Source: CALFMR01 sp035550595 (lineage in GTDB: Bacteria; Acidobacteriota; Vicinamibacteria; Vicinamibacterales; SCN-69-37). Taken from it: a stretch of DNA of 42,257 nucleotides. Below are positions 6,589 to 14,248 of this stretch, piece after piece. The DNA lies in contig DASZOV010000003.1 of the NCBI GenBank assembly GCA_035550595.1, positions 1 to 42,257 of the forward strand. Reading direction: 5' to 3'. Position 1 is the stretch's first letter. Each line of letters starts with the position of its first letter. Made by a program: the position numbers and the translations under genes. A model generated the notes under the pieces. That model worked only from the letters and a program-made list of their open reading frames with translations. It was not told the origin of the DNA and searched no databases.

Positions 6589-9302
6589 GCCGCCCCGCGC
6601 TTTCCCCACTCACACGGTGGCTGATCCAGAAGGCTATGCCCATTCATTGGCGCGAATCGGTCGAAGGCGACCTCGTCGAAGATCACGCACGCCGTCGTCG
6701 TGAGGGTCGCTCGACCGGACTCCTCTGGCAACTGGCCGCCGTCCTTGCCATCGCCACCAGGCTTCGTTTCGATCGCGATCTCTCGGTCGTCCACGACTCA
6801 CTCGGCGTTCGGCTCGTGAGATTCGCGCAATCGATGGCCACGGCCGGTCGGCTCGCACTCCGGTTCCTCGCGGCTGAGCCAGTGACGGCAGCGGTAGCCG
6901 TGCTGACGCTCACGCTCGGCATCGCGATGAACGCGACGATCTTCAGCGTCGCGAACTGGCTGATCTTCCGGCCGCTTCCAGGCGTCGACACGCCGTCTCG
7001 CCTCGTGGCGGTACATTTCTCCGCCCCGGGTGCGCCCGACTCTGGTGCCCTCTCGCTCGATGACGTGCAGGCGATCGGCCGGCGGGCCACCGCACTCGAG
7101 GGCGTGACCGGCCTGGTGGCTGTCCCCATGCAGGTCAGCCTGGCGATTCCCGATGGCGACGGTCGCCGCGTCGCCATCGAGTTCGTCATGAGCAACTACT
7201 TCGACGTCCTCCACGCGCACGTCGAGGGCCGGGGGTTCACGCCCGACGAGGAACGGCGGATTGGCGCGCCGCCCGTCGCGGTCATCAGCGACACGCTGCG
7301 CGAGCGGCTGTTTCCGGGCGACTCGCCGATCGGACGCCTTGCGCGCCTCAACGGCGTCTCGGTGACGATCGTCGGCGTGGCGCCGCGAGGCTTTCTCGGA
7401 ACCAAGCGCCTCGGCCCGGTCGACATCTGGATGCCGATTGCCCAGCAGCGTCTCGCGCTGCCTCCGAGTCCAGCCCGCGCCGCGGTCGAAAACAGCCGCG
7501 CCCCGATCCTCTTCAGCGTCGTCGGCCGTCTGCGGTCCGGCGAATCCTTCGATCGGCTGCAGTCGCAACTGGCGCTCGCCGAACAGGACCTGCTGGCCGC
7601 CGCGCCGAAGAGTCAGCGATTCGCGAAGCGTCATCTGCGCGCGGTCACGAGTCTCGAGCTGTACGTCGCCGCGCGAAACAGCCTCGCCGACACGTTCCTG
7701 ATCCTCCTCTCGGCGGCGGCCCTGATGATGGCGCTCGTGTGCGCGAACGTCGCCGGCATCATGCTCGCGCGTGGCGCCTCGCGGCGTGGCGAAATCGCGA
7801 CGCGTCTGGCACTGGGTGCGTCGACGAGCGACATCCTCATGCTCTTTCTGATGGAGAGCGCCCTGCTCGCCGCGCTCGCGGGCGGCCTGGGACTCTGCGT
7901 GACGTCGGCGGCAGCGCACGTCCTCGAAGGCGTGACACTCGCACCCTTCCTGTCGCCGCTCGAGCGGATTCCAATCGATTGGCGCGTCGCGGCCTGGTGC
8001 AGCGCGCTCTCGATCATCGCGGCTCTCAGCGCCGGTGTACTGCCGGCACTGTGGACGCTCCGATCAGGTCGCGCGTTGGCGGCGTTGCGGTTGACCACGC
8101 GCACGACTTCAGGACGGCAACACGTCAGACGCGGACTCATGGCCCTGCAGGTCGCGATCGCGGTCGTGCTGGTCACGGGCGCCGCCTTGCTCGTGCGATC
8201 GATGGTGGCAACGCTCGCCATCGATCCAGGCTTTGCGGCAGCCAGCGTGCGGACGTTCTCGGTTGATCCGCACGCGAGTTCGAACGCCGCCGCGCATGCG
8301 CTACAGCAGCGTCTGGTCGAACGCGTGGCGCAGGTGCCTGGCGTGCGACGCGCGTCGCTCGCCTTTCTGCCGCCCTTCTTCTCCGGCACCGAAGCCCAAT
8401 TGCGATTCCACACCGACCGGGAACCGCAGGACGTCGCCGTGATGCTGAACTCCGTGCGGCCGGGCTTCTTCGACGTCATCGGCCAGCCGATCGTCTCGGG
8501 CCGAGACTTCACCGAGGCCGAGTTGGATGCTCCAGAGCCAGTCACGACGTCGCCGGTCATCCTGACCGAGAGCGTCGCGCGACGCATGTTCGGTACGGTC
8601 GATGTCGTCGGTCGCACGATCATCACCAAGGGCCGCGTCGACGGGCGGATGACGGACGTCCGGCGACCAGTCGTCGGCATCGTGGGCGATGCGCGGCAAC
8701 GCCTGTTGACCGACGACGAGTCGACGAGCGTCGCGTATCAACCCTACCGGACCGACTACGGCACGCCATTCGTCACGGTCGTGGCGGCCGTCTCGCCGCC
8801 GGACCTCGACGTCTGGCCGGCGATGCGCCAAGCGGTCGGCGAGGTCGATCCGACGCTCGTCATGTTCGACGCGCGAACCGCGAGCGACGGGATTCGCGCC
8901 GAGTTCGGCACTCGTCTGCTCACCATGCGTCTCGCCGCCATCTTCGCAGTGGTGGCGATCCTCGTCGCCGCGGCAGGGCTCACGGCGGTCCTCGCACGGC
9001 GTCTGGTCGAACGCCAGCGCGAGCTCGGCATCCGCATGGCCCTCGGCGCCACGCCGACGCGTGTCGTCGCGATCGTGACGCGCGAGGCCGCTATCGTGCT
9101 GACGTTGGGGCTCTCTGTCGGAACGCTCGCGAACGTATGGCTGACGCGTTTCCTTCAAAGCTCGCTCACCGGCGTATCGCGCTTCGACACGCTGTCGTTC
9201 TTCGGTGCCGCCGCCCTCGTGACCGGCGTCCTCGTGGCAGCATCAATCCCCACGTGCCGGCGCGCCGCGCGCGTGGATCCGGTCGAGGTTCTTCGAGAGT
9301 GA
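6585..9302 (+). CDS. ADOP-family permease with N-terminal prefix domain
   Basis: A 905-residue protein. Residues about 1-70 form the permease prefix domain seen on many acidobacterial ADOP proteins (PIHWRESVEGDLVEDHARRR, then a Trp-containing amphipathic helix). From about residue 88 follows a canonical permease: a membrane helix near VTAAVAVLTLTLGIAMNA, a MacB-like periplasmic region, an FtsX block near ALMMALVCANVAGIMLARGA, and a second half ending in an FtsX block (FAVVAILVAAAGLTAVLARR, then QRELGIRMALGATPTRVV) and RRAARVDPVEVLRE. No ATPase gene adjoins it, as usual for this 'orphan' family. The substrate is unknown; related MacB proteins couple ATP hydrolysis to envelope export. The ATG overlaps the padR stop codon, so expression is coupled to PadR. 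Confidence 0.93.
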   Translation: MSRPALSPLTRWLIQKAMPIHWRESVEGDLVEDHARRRREGRSTGLLWQLAAVLAIATRLRFDRDLSVVHDSLGVRLVRFAQSMATAGRLALRFLAAEPVTAAVAVLTLTLGIAMNATIFSVANWLIFRPLPGVDTPSRLVAVHFSAPGAPDSGALSLDDVQAIGRRATALEGVTGLVAVPMQVSLAIPDGDGRRVAIEFVMSNYFDVLHAHVEGRGFTPDEERRIGAPPVAVISDTLRERLFPGDSPIGRLARLNGVSVTIVGVAPRGFLGTKRLGPVDIWMPIAQQRLALPPSPARAAVENSRAPILFSVVGRLRSGESFDRLQSQLALAEQDLLAAAPKSQRFAKRHLRAVTSLELYVAARNSLADTFLILLSAAALMMALVCANVAGIMLARGASRRGEIATRLALGASTSDILMLFLMESALLAALAGGLGLCVTSAAAHVLEGVTLAPFLSPLERIPIDWRVAAWCSALSIIAALSAGVLPALWTLRSGRALAALRLTTRTTSGRQHVRRGLMALQVAIAVVLVTGAALLVRSMVATLAIDPGFAAASVRTFSVDPHASSNAAAHALQQRLVERVAQVPGVRRASLAFLPPFFSGTEAQLRFHTDREPQDVAVMLNSVRPGFFDVIGQPIVSGRDFTEAELDAPEPVTTSPVILTESVARRMFGTVDVVGRTIITKGRVDGRMTDVRRPVVGIVGDARQRLLTDDESTSVAYQPYRTDYGTPFVTVVAAVSPPDLDVWPAMRQAVGEVDPTLVMFDARTASDGIRAEFGTRLLTMRLAAIFAVVAILVAAAGLTAVLARRLVERQRELGIRMALGATPTRVVAIVTREAAIVLTLGLSVGTLANVWLTRFLQSSLTGVSRFDTLSFFGAAALVTGVLVAASIPTCRRAARVDPVEVLRE

Positions 9303-9440
9303 CCTCGCGCTGACGGCCTTCGAGCCGAAGCCAGATTCTGCCTTTCGGCACGCCCTTTCCTCGCGCGGCACCCGTGACATGATCGCCTCGCGTAATCTGG
9401 CGGCAAACCGTGGCTTACAGATGAGTGCAGGAGTTCACGC

Positions 9441-10613
9441 ATGCCAAGCCTGACTTTGGCGGCGGTCGGAGACATGTCCTTTGCCGGCGCCGTCGGCGAA
9501 CTGGTCAAGCAACGCCCGCCCGCCTTCATGTTCGAGCACGTGGCAGAACTGCTGGCGTCGGCTGACGTGCGCTTCGGCAATCTCGAATCGGTCATGCTCC
9601 CGCCGGACTTTCCGGCCCGGCATGTGTCGCCGCGGGCCCTGTGCGGCGTCGACCACGCTGTTGAAGCGCTCCGCCCCATCGGCTTTCACGTGCTCAATCA
9701 GGCGACCAACCATGCGTTGGATTGTGGCTCCCTGGGCCTCGCGCATACGTACCGGCGCCTGGTCGAGATTGGCGCCCAGCCGCTGGGGGCCGGCCCGACC
9801 GCCGAGGAGGCCCACGCGTTTCGCGTCGTGAAGGCGAAGGGCATGCGCGTGGGGTTCTTGGGCTGGCAGGAGCCCTGTAACTGGACGCTCGAAGGGGGCG
9901 GCGGTCGGATCGCCTACTTCGATCTGCCCAGCGCCGTCGAAGAAGTCCGACGACGAAGCGCGGAGGTCGACGTGCTGGTGGCGAGCCTGCACGCCGACCT
10001 CGAGTTTCGCGACGGGCCGAGCATGCTGAAAGTTCAGTGGTGCCGGGCCCTGGCCGACGCCGGCGCGACGATCGTGCTCTGTCATCATCCGCACGTGCCG
10101 CAGGGCATCGAACGCCGCGGGAACGCGCTCGTCGCTTACAGCCTCGGCAACTTCATCTTCCGCATCAGCGATTACCTCAAGGCCGGATCTCCGCATACGG
10201 ACAAGGCACAGGTGCTGATGATCGCCGTCGAGCCCGGCCGGGTGATCGACTACCGGCGCGAGCATTTCCGCATCAGCCACACGGATCACCGGCCCGAGCC
10301 GTGCGGCTTCCTCGCGCGGCGCGGCGACGCCAGACACAGTGACCGCCTCGACGCGCTCGTGGCCGACGAAGCGAAGCTCCGTTCCGCCTGGCAGGAGTCA
10401 TGCCTGCACTACCTCAGAATCCACTGGGACGACATCGTCAAGGCCGGCCCGGCCGGATTCATCGACACCCACGCCTGGCGCCTCATGGGCTTGAGTGAAC
10501 ACCAGCACTGGCTTGCCGGCCTGCGAGAGATGGCGATGGCGGCCTACGCCAGGAACAAGGACGGCGACTTCACGCACTGCCGACCGAACGCGCCGTTCGA
10601 GGGGAGAAAGTAG
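9441..10613 (+). CDS. CapA-family (poly-gamma-glutamate-synthesis-like) metallophosphatase-fold protein
   Basis: A 390-residue protein with CapA-family motifs in order: AAVGDMSFAG at residues 7-16, FGNLES at 45-50, NQATNHALDCG at 86-96, ASLHADLEF at 181-189, CHHPHVPQGIE at 214-224 and AYSLGNFIF at 232-240. CapA/PgsA proteins act in surface polymer (poly-gamma-glutamate) production, but many homologues are of unknown role. Usual CapA proteins are membrane-anchored; this one begins directly with the first strand and has no signal peptide or membrane segment, so it is probably cytoplasmic. AGGAG lies 7 nt upstream of the ATG. It sits alone between two ADOP permeases with no capB/capC partner, so synthesis of poly-glutamate is not supported by context. 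Confidence 0.85.
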   Translation: MPSLTLAAVGDMSFAGAVGELVKQRPPAFMFEHVAELLASADVRFGNLESVMLPPDFPARHVSPRALCGVDHAVEALRPIGFHVLNQATNHALDCGSLGLAHTYRRLVEIGAQPLGAGPTAEEAHAFRVVKAKGMRVGFLGWQEPCNWTLEGGGGRIAYFDLPSAVEEVRRRSAEVDVLVASLHADLEFRDGPSMLKVQWCRALADAGATIVLCHHPHVPQGIERRGNALVAYSLGNFIFRISDYLKAGSPHTDKAQVLMIAVEPGRVIDYRREHFRISHTDHRPEPCGFLARRGDARHSDRLDALVADEAKLRSAWQESCLHYLRIHWDDIVKAGPAGFIDTHAWRLMGLSEHQHWLAGLREMAMAAYARNKDGDFTHCRPNAPFEGRK

Positions 10614-10684
10614 CTGCCGTTCGCCGATGCGCACTCGACTGCAGGCCCGCCAACGCGCCAGCGGCCCGTCTCGTCTAAGCCGCT

Positions 10685-13123
10685 GTGTCCTCAGTCCTTT
10701 CCGACCTTCGCTATGCCGCGCGTGAACTTCGGCGGCGACCCGGGTTCGCCGCCACCGCGATTCTGTCGCTCGCGTTAGGCATCGGCGCCACGAGCGCCGT
10801 GTTCAGCGTCATCTACGGCGTTCTGCTCAATCCCTTCCCGTACGTCGGCGCCGATCGCATCATGCAGGTGTCGATCGAGGACGCTCAGGGACGGACGCGC
10901 TATCCGGGCATGTCCGCGTCCGAGCTCGACGCGTTGCGGCAGGTCCAAGGCGTCGAGAGCGTGGTCGGCGAGAACGGCTGGGCGCTGACCACGACCGACG
11001 GCGACATCCCGGAGAACGTCGAGGCGTCGTACGTCACGCCCAATGCGCCGAATCCATGGGGCGTGCCGGCGCTCCTCGGCCGGTGGCTCATCCCGGCCGA
11101 CGCGCCGCCGGGCCAGGACGCCGCGCCCGTCACGGTGCTCGGCTATGCCTTCTGGCAGCGCCACTTCTCCGGCGACCCGCTCGTCATCGGCAAGACCATC
11201 CAGTTCGTTCGGAAGACCTACACGATCGTCGGCGTGATGCCGCCGCGTTTCAAGTGGCGCGATCCGGCTGAGGTCTACATGCCGCTCGCCATGAAGGACC
11301 AGCCCAACACGTACTACGGCGTGCTCCTCAAGCTGAAGCCCGGCGTGTCCACCGAGCGGGCGAACATCGCGCTCCTGCCGCTGACGCAGCAGTTCGCGAA
11401 AGCGGCACCCGACCGGTATCCGGACTCCGCATTCACGGTGCGGCTGCGGAGCATCGTCGAGCTCTACGCGCGGCCCATGGGCCCGAAGCTCCTGCTGTTG
11501 TTCGGCGCCGTAGTGACGCTCCTGCTCATCGGCTGCGCGAACGTGTCGATCCTGCTGCTCGTGCGCGGCGCGAACCGCCAGCAGGAACTCGCGGTGCGCG
11601 CGGCCATCGGCGCGGGCCGCGGGCGCATCGTCCGTCAGCTTCTGACCGAATCGCTGCTCATCGGCGCGTGTGGCGCGTCCTTGGGCGCGCTGCTCGCGTG
11701 GCAAGGTCTTCGTCTGATCAAGACCTGGATCCCGACGAACTCCTTCGCGGCCGAGTCCGTGATTCGCATGAACGTGCCGGTCCTTCTGTTCAGCGCGAGT
11801 CTGGCTGTACTGACGGCCGTTGTCTTCGGTCTGTGGCCGGCGCTCCAGTTGTCGCGTCCCGACATGGCGCGCGTGATGCAGGCCAGCTCGCGCCGAGTGA
11901 TGGGCAGCGCGCACGGGCGCCGCACGCACCGCGTGATGATCGTCGCGCAGGTCGCGCTGACGATCGTCATCCTTGGCGTGTCGGGCGCGGCCGCGAAGGG
12001 TTTCCTTCGCATGACGATGGCCGACCTCGGGTACGAGCCGGCTCGCGTGATGTCGGTGCCCATTCCCGTACACGACGGCACGTACCAGACCTGGGCGGAA
12101 CGCACCGCGTACTTCGATCGCTTGCTGCAGGCCGTGGGATCGCTTCCTCAAGTCGAAATGGTGGGCATCTCGACCAACGCGACGCCGCCGAGCAACGGCG
12201 GTGACACGCGCGTCGACATCTTCGGCGTATCTGCGCTCGACAAACCCGTCGTACGAAGCAATTTCATCAGCCCCGCCTACTTCCCCTTGCTCCACATCCC
12301 GCTCGTCCAGGGCCGGCTGTGGACCGACGACGAGAATCGACGCGGCACAGGCGTGGCCGTCATCAACCAGACGATGGCGCGGCAATACTGGCCGAACGGG
12401 GACGCCGTCGGACATCAGATCCGATTCGACGCCATCAAAGACGAGCCGCCGTACTCGCCGATGGCCGCCGGCGGCGACGGCTGGCTGCAGATCGTGGGCG
12501 TCGTCGCCGACGCGCGCGACGATGGCCTCCGAAACCCCATCAAGCCGGCGATGTACGTGCCGTACACGCTCAAACTGCAGATGTTCACGCAAATCCTCGT
12601 GCGCACGCGCGTGCCGCCGCTGTCGACCCTGCGCGACATCCGCGAGCAGTTGGCGCGCGTGGATCACGATCAGCAGGTGATGCAGGTGCGCGACCTCACG
12701 ACCTGGATCACCGGCTCCGCGGAGTACGCGCAGCAGCGGCTCGTCGCGAACCTGTTCGGCGTGTTCTCGGTGTTGGCGTTGCTCTTGTCGGCGGTCGGGC
12801 TCTACAGCGTCGTCTCGTACGGCGTCACGGCGCGGACGAACGAGTTCGGCATCCGCATGGCGCTCGGCGCACGGACGGCAGACGTCGTGCGCCTGGTGTT
12901 GTCGTCGACGTACTCGAACGTCGGCGCGGGACTTGTCGCTGGACTCGTGGCGTGCGTCGCGCTCGATCGGGTGTCAGCGCAGTGGGTCACCGAGAGTTCG
13001 CGAGATCCGATCATCCTCGGCAGCGTGACGATCGTGCTCCTACTGGTCGCCGCGCTCGCCTGCTTCGTCCCCGCCCGCCGCGCGGCCGGCATCCAGCCGA
13101 TGGAGGCCGTGCGACACGACTGA
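10685..13123 (+). CDS. ADOP-family (FtsX/MacB-like) permease without prefix domain
   Basis: A 812-residue protein starting at GTG. The N-terminus (SDLRYAARELRRRPGFAATA, then ILSLALGIGATSAVFSVIYG) is the standard ADOP/MacB first helix. A periplasmic core follows, with a first FtsX block near LLLLFGAVVTLLLIGCANVS and ANRQQELAVRAAIGAGRGRI. A second repeat of the same layout ends with VFSVLALLLSAVGLYSVVSYG, TNEFGIRMALGARTADVV and the C-terminal ARRAAGIQPMEAVRHD. Two duplicated halves in one chain are the definition of the family. It is intact, unlike the related gene at 3698. No ATPase is encoded nearby. No strong ribosome binding site precedes the GTG. The gene ends in a double hairpin shared with the convergent DinB-like gene. 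Confidence 0.93.
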   Translation: MSSVLSDLRYAARELRRRPGFAATAILSLALGIGATSAVFSVIYGVLLNPFPYVGADRIMQVSIEDAQGRTRYPGMSASELDALRQVQGVESVVGENGWALTTTDGDIPENVEASYVTPNAPNPWGVPALLGRWLIPADAPPGQDAAPVTVLGYAFWQRHFSGDPLVIGKTIQFVRKTYTIVGVMPPRFKWRDPAEVYMPLAMKDQPNTYYGVLLKLKPGVSTERANIALLPLTQQFAKAAPDRYPDSAFTVRLRSIVELYARPMGPKLLLLFGAVVTLLLIGCANVSILLLVRGANRQQELAVRAAIGAGRGRIVRQLLTESLLIGACGASLGALLAWQGLRLIKTWIPTNSFAAESVIRMNVPVLLFSASLAVLTAVVFGLWPALQLSRPDMARVMQASSRRVMGSAHGRRTHRVMIVAQVALTIVILGVSGAAAKGFLRMTMADLGYEPARVMSVPIPVHDGTYQTWAERTAYFDRLLQAVGSLPQVEMVGISTNATPPSNGGDTRVDIFGVSALDKPVVRSNFISPAYFPLLHIPLVQGRLWTDDENRRGTGVAVINQTMARQYWPNGDAVGHQIRFDAIKDEPPYSPMAAGGDGWLQIVGVVADARDDGLRNPIKPAMYVPYTLKLQMFTQILVRTRVPPLSTLRDIREQLARVDHDQQVMQVRDLTTWITGSAEYAQQRLVANLFGVFSVLALLLSAVGLYSVVSYGVTARTNEFGIRMALGARTADVVRLVLSSTYSNVGAGLVAGLVACVALDRVSAQWVTESSRDPIILGSVTIVLLLVAALACFVPARRAAGIQPMEAVRHD

Positions 13124-13159
13124 CGCGGCGGCTGCGTCATGCCAACTCGGTCAGTTGGC
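13121..13159. terminator. Double hairpin between convergent genes (likely bidirectional terminator)
   Basis: Two inverted repeats sit back to back: TGACGC/GCGTCA at 13121-13139 and GCCAACT/AGTTGGC (loop CGGTC) at 13141-13159. They separate the plus-strand permease from the minus-strand DinB-like gene, whose stop codon lies in the second loop. Neither has a clear T-tract. Confidence 0.5.
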
Positions 13160-13699
13160 TGCCTCGGCGATCGCCTGCCCGGCCTGCCAGAGATGGCGCC
13201 GCTCGTGCGCGAGCAACACGCAGAACGCGGCGTAGACGTTGTACTTCACGTACGTACTGAACGGCGACGCGATCCGAAGCCGATCCAGGTTGAGGCCGGA
13301 AGCGCGGCGGAGACGCTCGGCGAGCGCCGTCTGCGAGCGTTCGAACGCGGCGAGCACCTCGTCGCGCGATCCCGTGCTGCCCGGAATGAACGCTGCGATC
13401 GTGCGCGACCGCATTCGAACCGGTGGCTCCATGGATTTGGCGAGCAGCGACCCCACGATGCCGCGGCCGTAGCGATGATCGTCGGCCACGCCAGGCCGTC
13501 CGGCGTCGAGCGCCGCGTCGATGCGCGGCAGCAGACCGGCCGTCGTGAGCGAGAGATGAACGAGACACTCGGCCGCCGACCAGCCTCCCGATGCCGGCCG
13601 CGCGTGGAAAGCCGTTTCGTCGATACCCGCACCGAGCGTCGCGGCGCTGGCGCTGGCCGCGTCGAGCTCACCCAGCAGCGTCTCAATTTGAGGGTGCAT
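13151..13699 (-). CDS. DinB-like (DinB_2) four-helix protein
   Basis: A 182-residue protein starting MHPQIETLLGELDAAS. It has the DinB/YfiT-type pattern: FHARPASGGWSAAECLVHLS near residues 35-55 (with conserved Trp and His) and a C-terminal FCVLLAHERRHLWQAGQAI, giving spaced His residues for a metal site. The family includes mycothiol- and bacillithiol-dependent transferases, but most members, probably including this one, have no assigned reaction. The ATG at 13699 is chosen because the upstream part of the longer frame reads as the wrong frame of the neighbouring gene. It is 67 bp downstream of the 120-residue gene in the same direction, so the two may form an operon. Confidence 0.8.
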   Translation of the reverse strand: MHPQIETLLGELDAASASAATLGAGIDETAFHARPASGGWSAAECLVHLSLTTAGLLPRIDAALDAGRPGVADDHRYGRGIVGSLLAKSMEPPVRMRSRTIAAFIPGSTGSRDEVLAAFERSQTALAERLRRASGLNLDRLRIASPFSTYVKYNVYAAFCVLLAHERRHLWQAGQAIAEAAN

Positions 13700-13766
13700 C
13701 GGGTCTCGTGACGAAACAGGAGTCGTGCGCGACGGACCGACGTTCGCGGTCTCCCCCTCGCGCCTC

Positions 13767-14129
13767 TCAGTGCACGGTGTCCGGCGCGTACGCCTGGCGT
13801 TCGGTGCGGATGACGCGGGCGATGCGCGCGTCGAGCTCGGCCTGGGCCAGGGCGAACGGGCCGGCGACGGCCGCGCCCATCGGGATCTCGATCGCGATGA
13901 CGACCTCGTCGCCCGCGGGCTGGACGATCCAACTGAAGCCGTGCAGCACGACGTTGCGGTCGGGCGGCGCATCCGGGTTCTCGGCGCGATCGATCGCGCG
14001 CAGGATTTCGACGAGCACGTCGTGGACGGCCGCGTCATCCCACGTCGCCGGCTCGCCGTGCGGCACGATGACGGACTCGGTGACCGCGAAATCGCGGCCC
14101 TTCAGAACGACTTCGACGGGAAACACCAT
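13767..14129 (-). CDS. Uncharacterised 120-residue protein
   Basis: I do not recognise this family. The protein begins MVFPVEVVLKGRDFAVTESV and has a beta-rich look, with VVLHGFSWIVQPAGDEVVIA in the middle and a C-terminal helix (FALAQAELDARIARVIRTER). It has no signal peptide, membrane segment or cysteine pattern. Its codon use is like that of its neighbours, and the opposite strand lacks a credible alternative. It lies upstream of, and in the same direction as, the DinB-like gene. A TATACT box on the minus strand at 14193-14198 is a possible promoter about 56 nt from the ATG. Confidence 0.6.
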   Translation of the reverse strand: MVFPVEVVLKGRDFAVTESVIVPHGEPATWDDAAVHDVLVEILRAIDRAENPDAPPDRNVVLHGFSWIVQPAGDEVVIAIEIPMGAAVAGPFALAQAELDARIARVIRTERQAYAPDTVH

Positions 14130-14192
14130 GGAGGTTCTCGTGGACGACTGACGTGAAAAGCGCGAAGGTCAGATGTTCCAGCGCGCGGATCG

Positions 14193-14198
14193 AGTATA
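14193..14198 (-). promoter_or_regulatory. Possible -10 box TATACT upstream of the 120-residue gene
   Basis: On the minus strand TATACT is followed by a predicted start near 14186 and a leader of about 56 nt. The match to consensus is good, but no -35 was found. Confidence 0.35.
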
Positions 14199-14214
14199 TG
14201 ACGGCCGCACCTTC

Positions 14215-14248
14215 AACTTCTGGCTTCTGGCTCCACACTTCTAACTTT
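14215..14248 (+). repeat. ACTTCTGG-type repeat, copy 1
   Basis: ACTTCTGGCTTCTGG, then CACACTTCTAACTT. It covers the stop codon of the minus-strand DUF255 gene (14241-14243). A second copy is at 18954-18986. Confidence 0.65.

Noticed and set aside
9441..10613. Capsule or poly-gamma-glutamate operon
   Set aside because: Only a CapA-like gene is present, without capB, capC or capE, and the protein has no membrane anchor.
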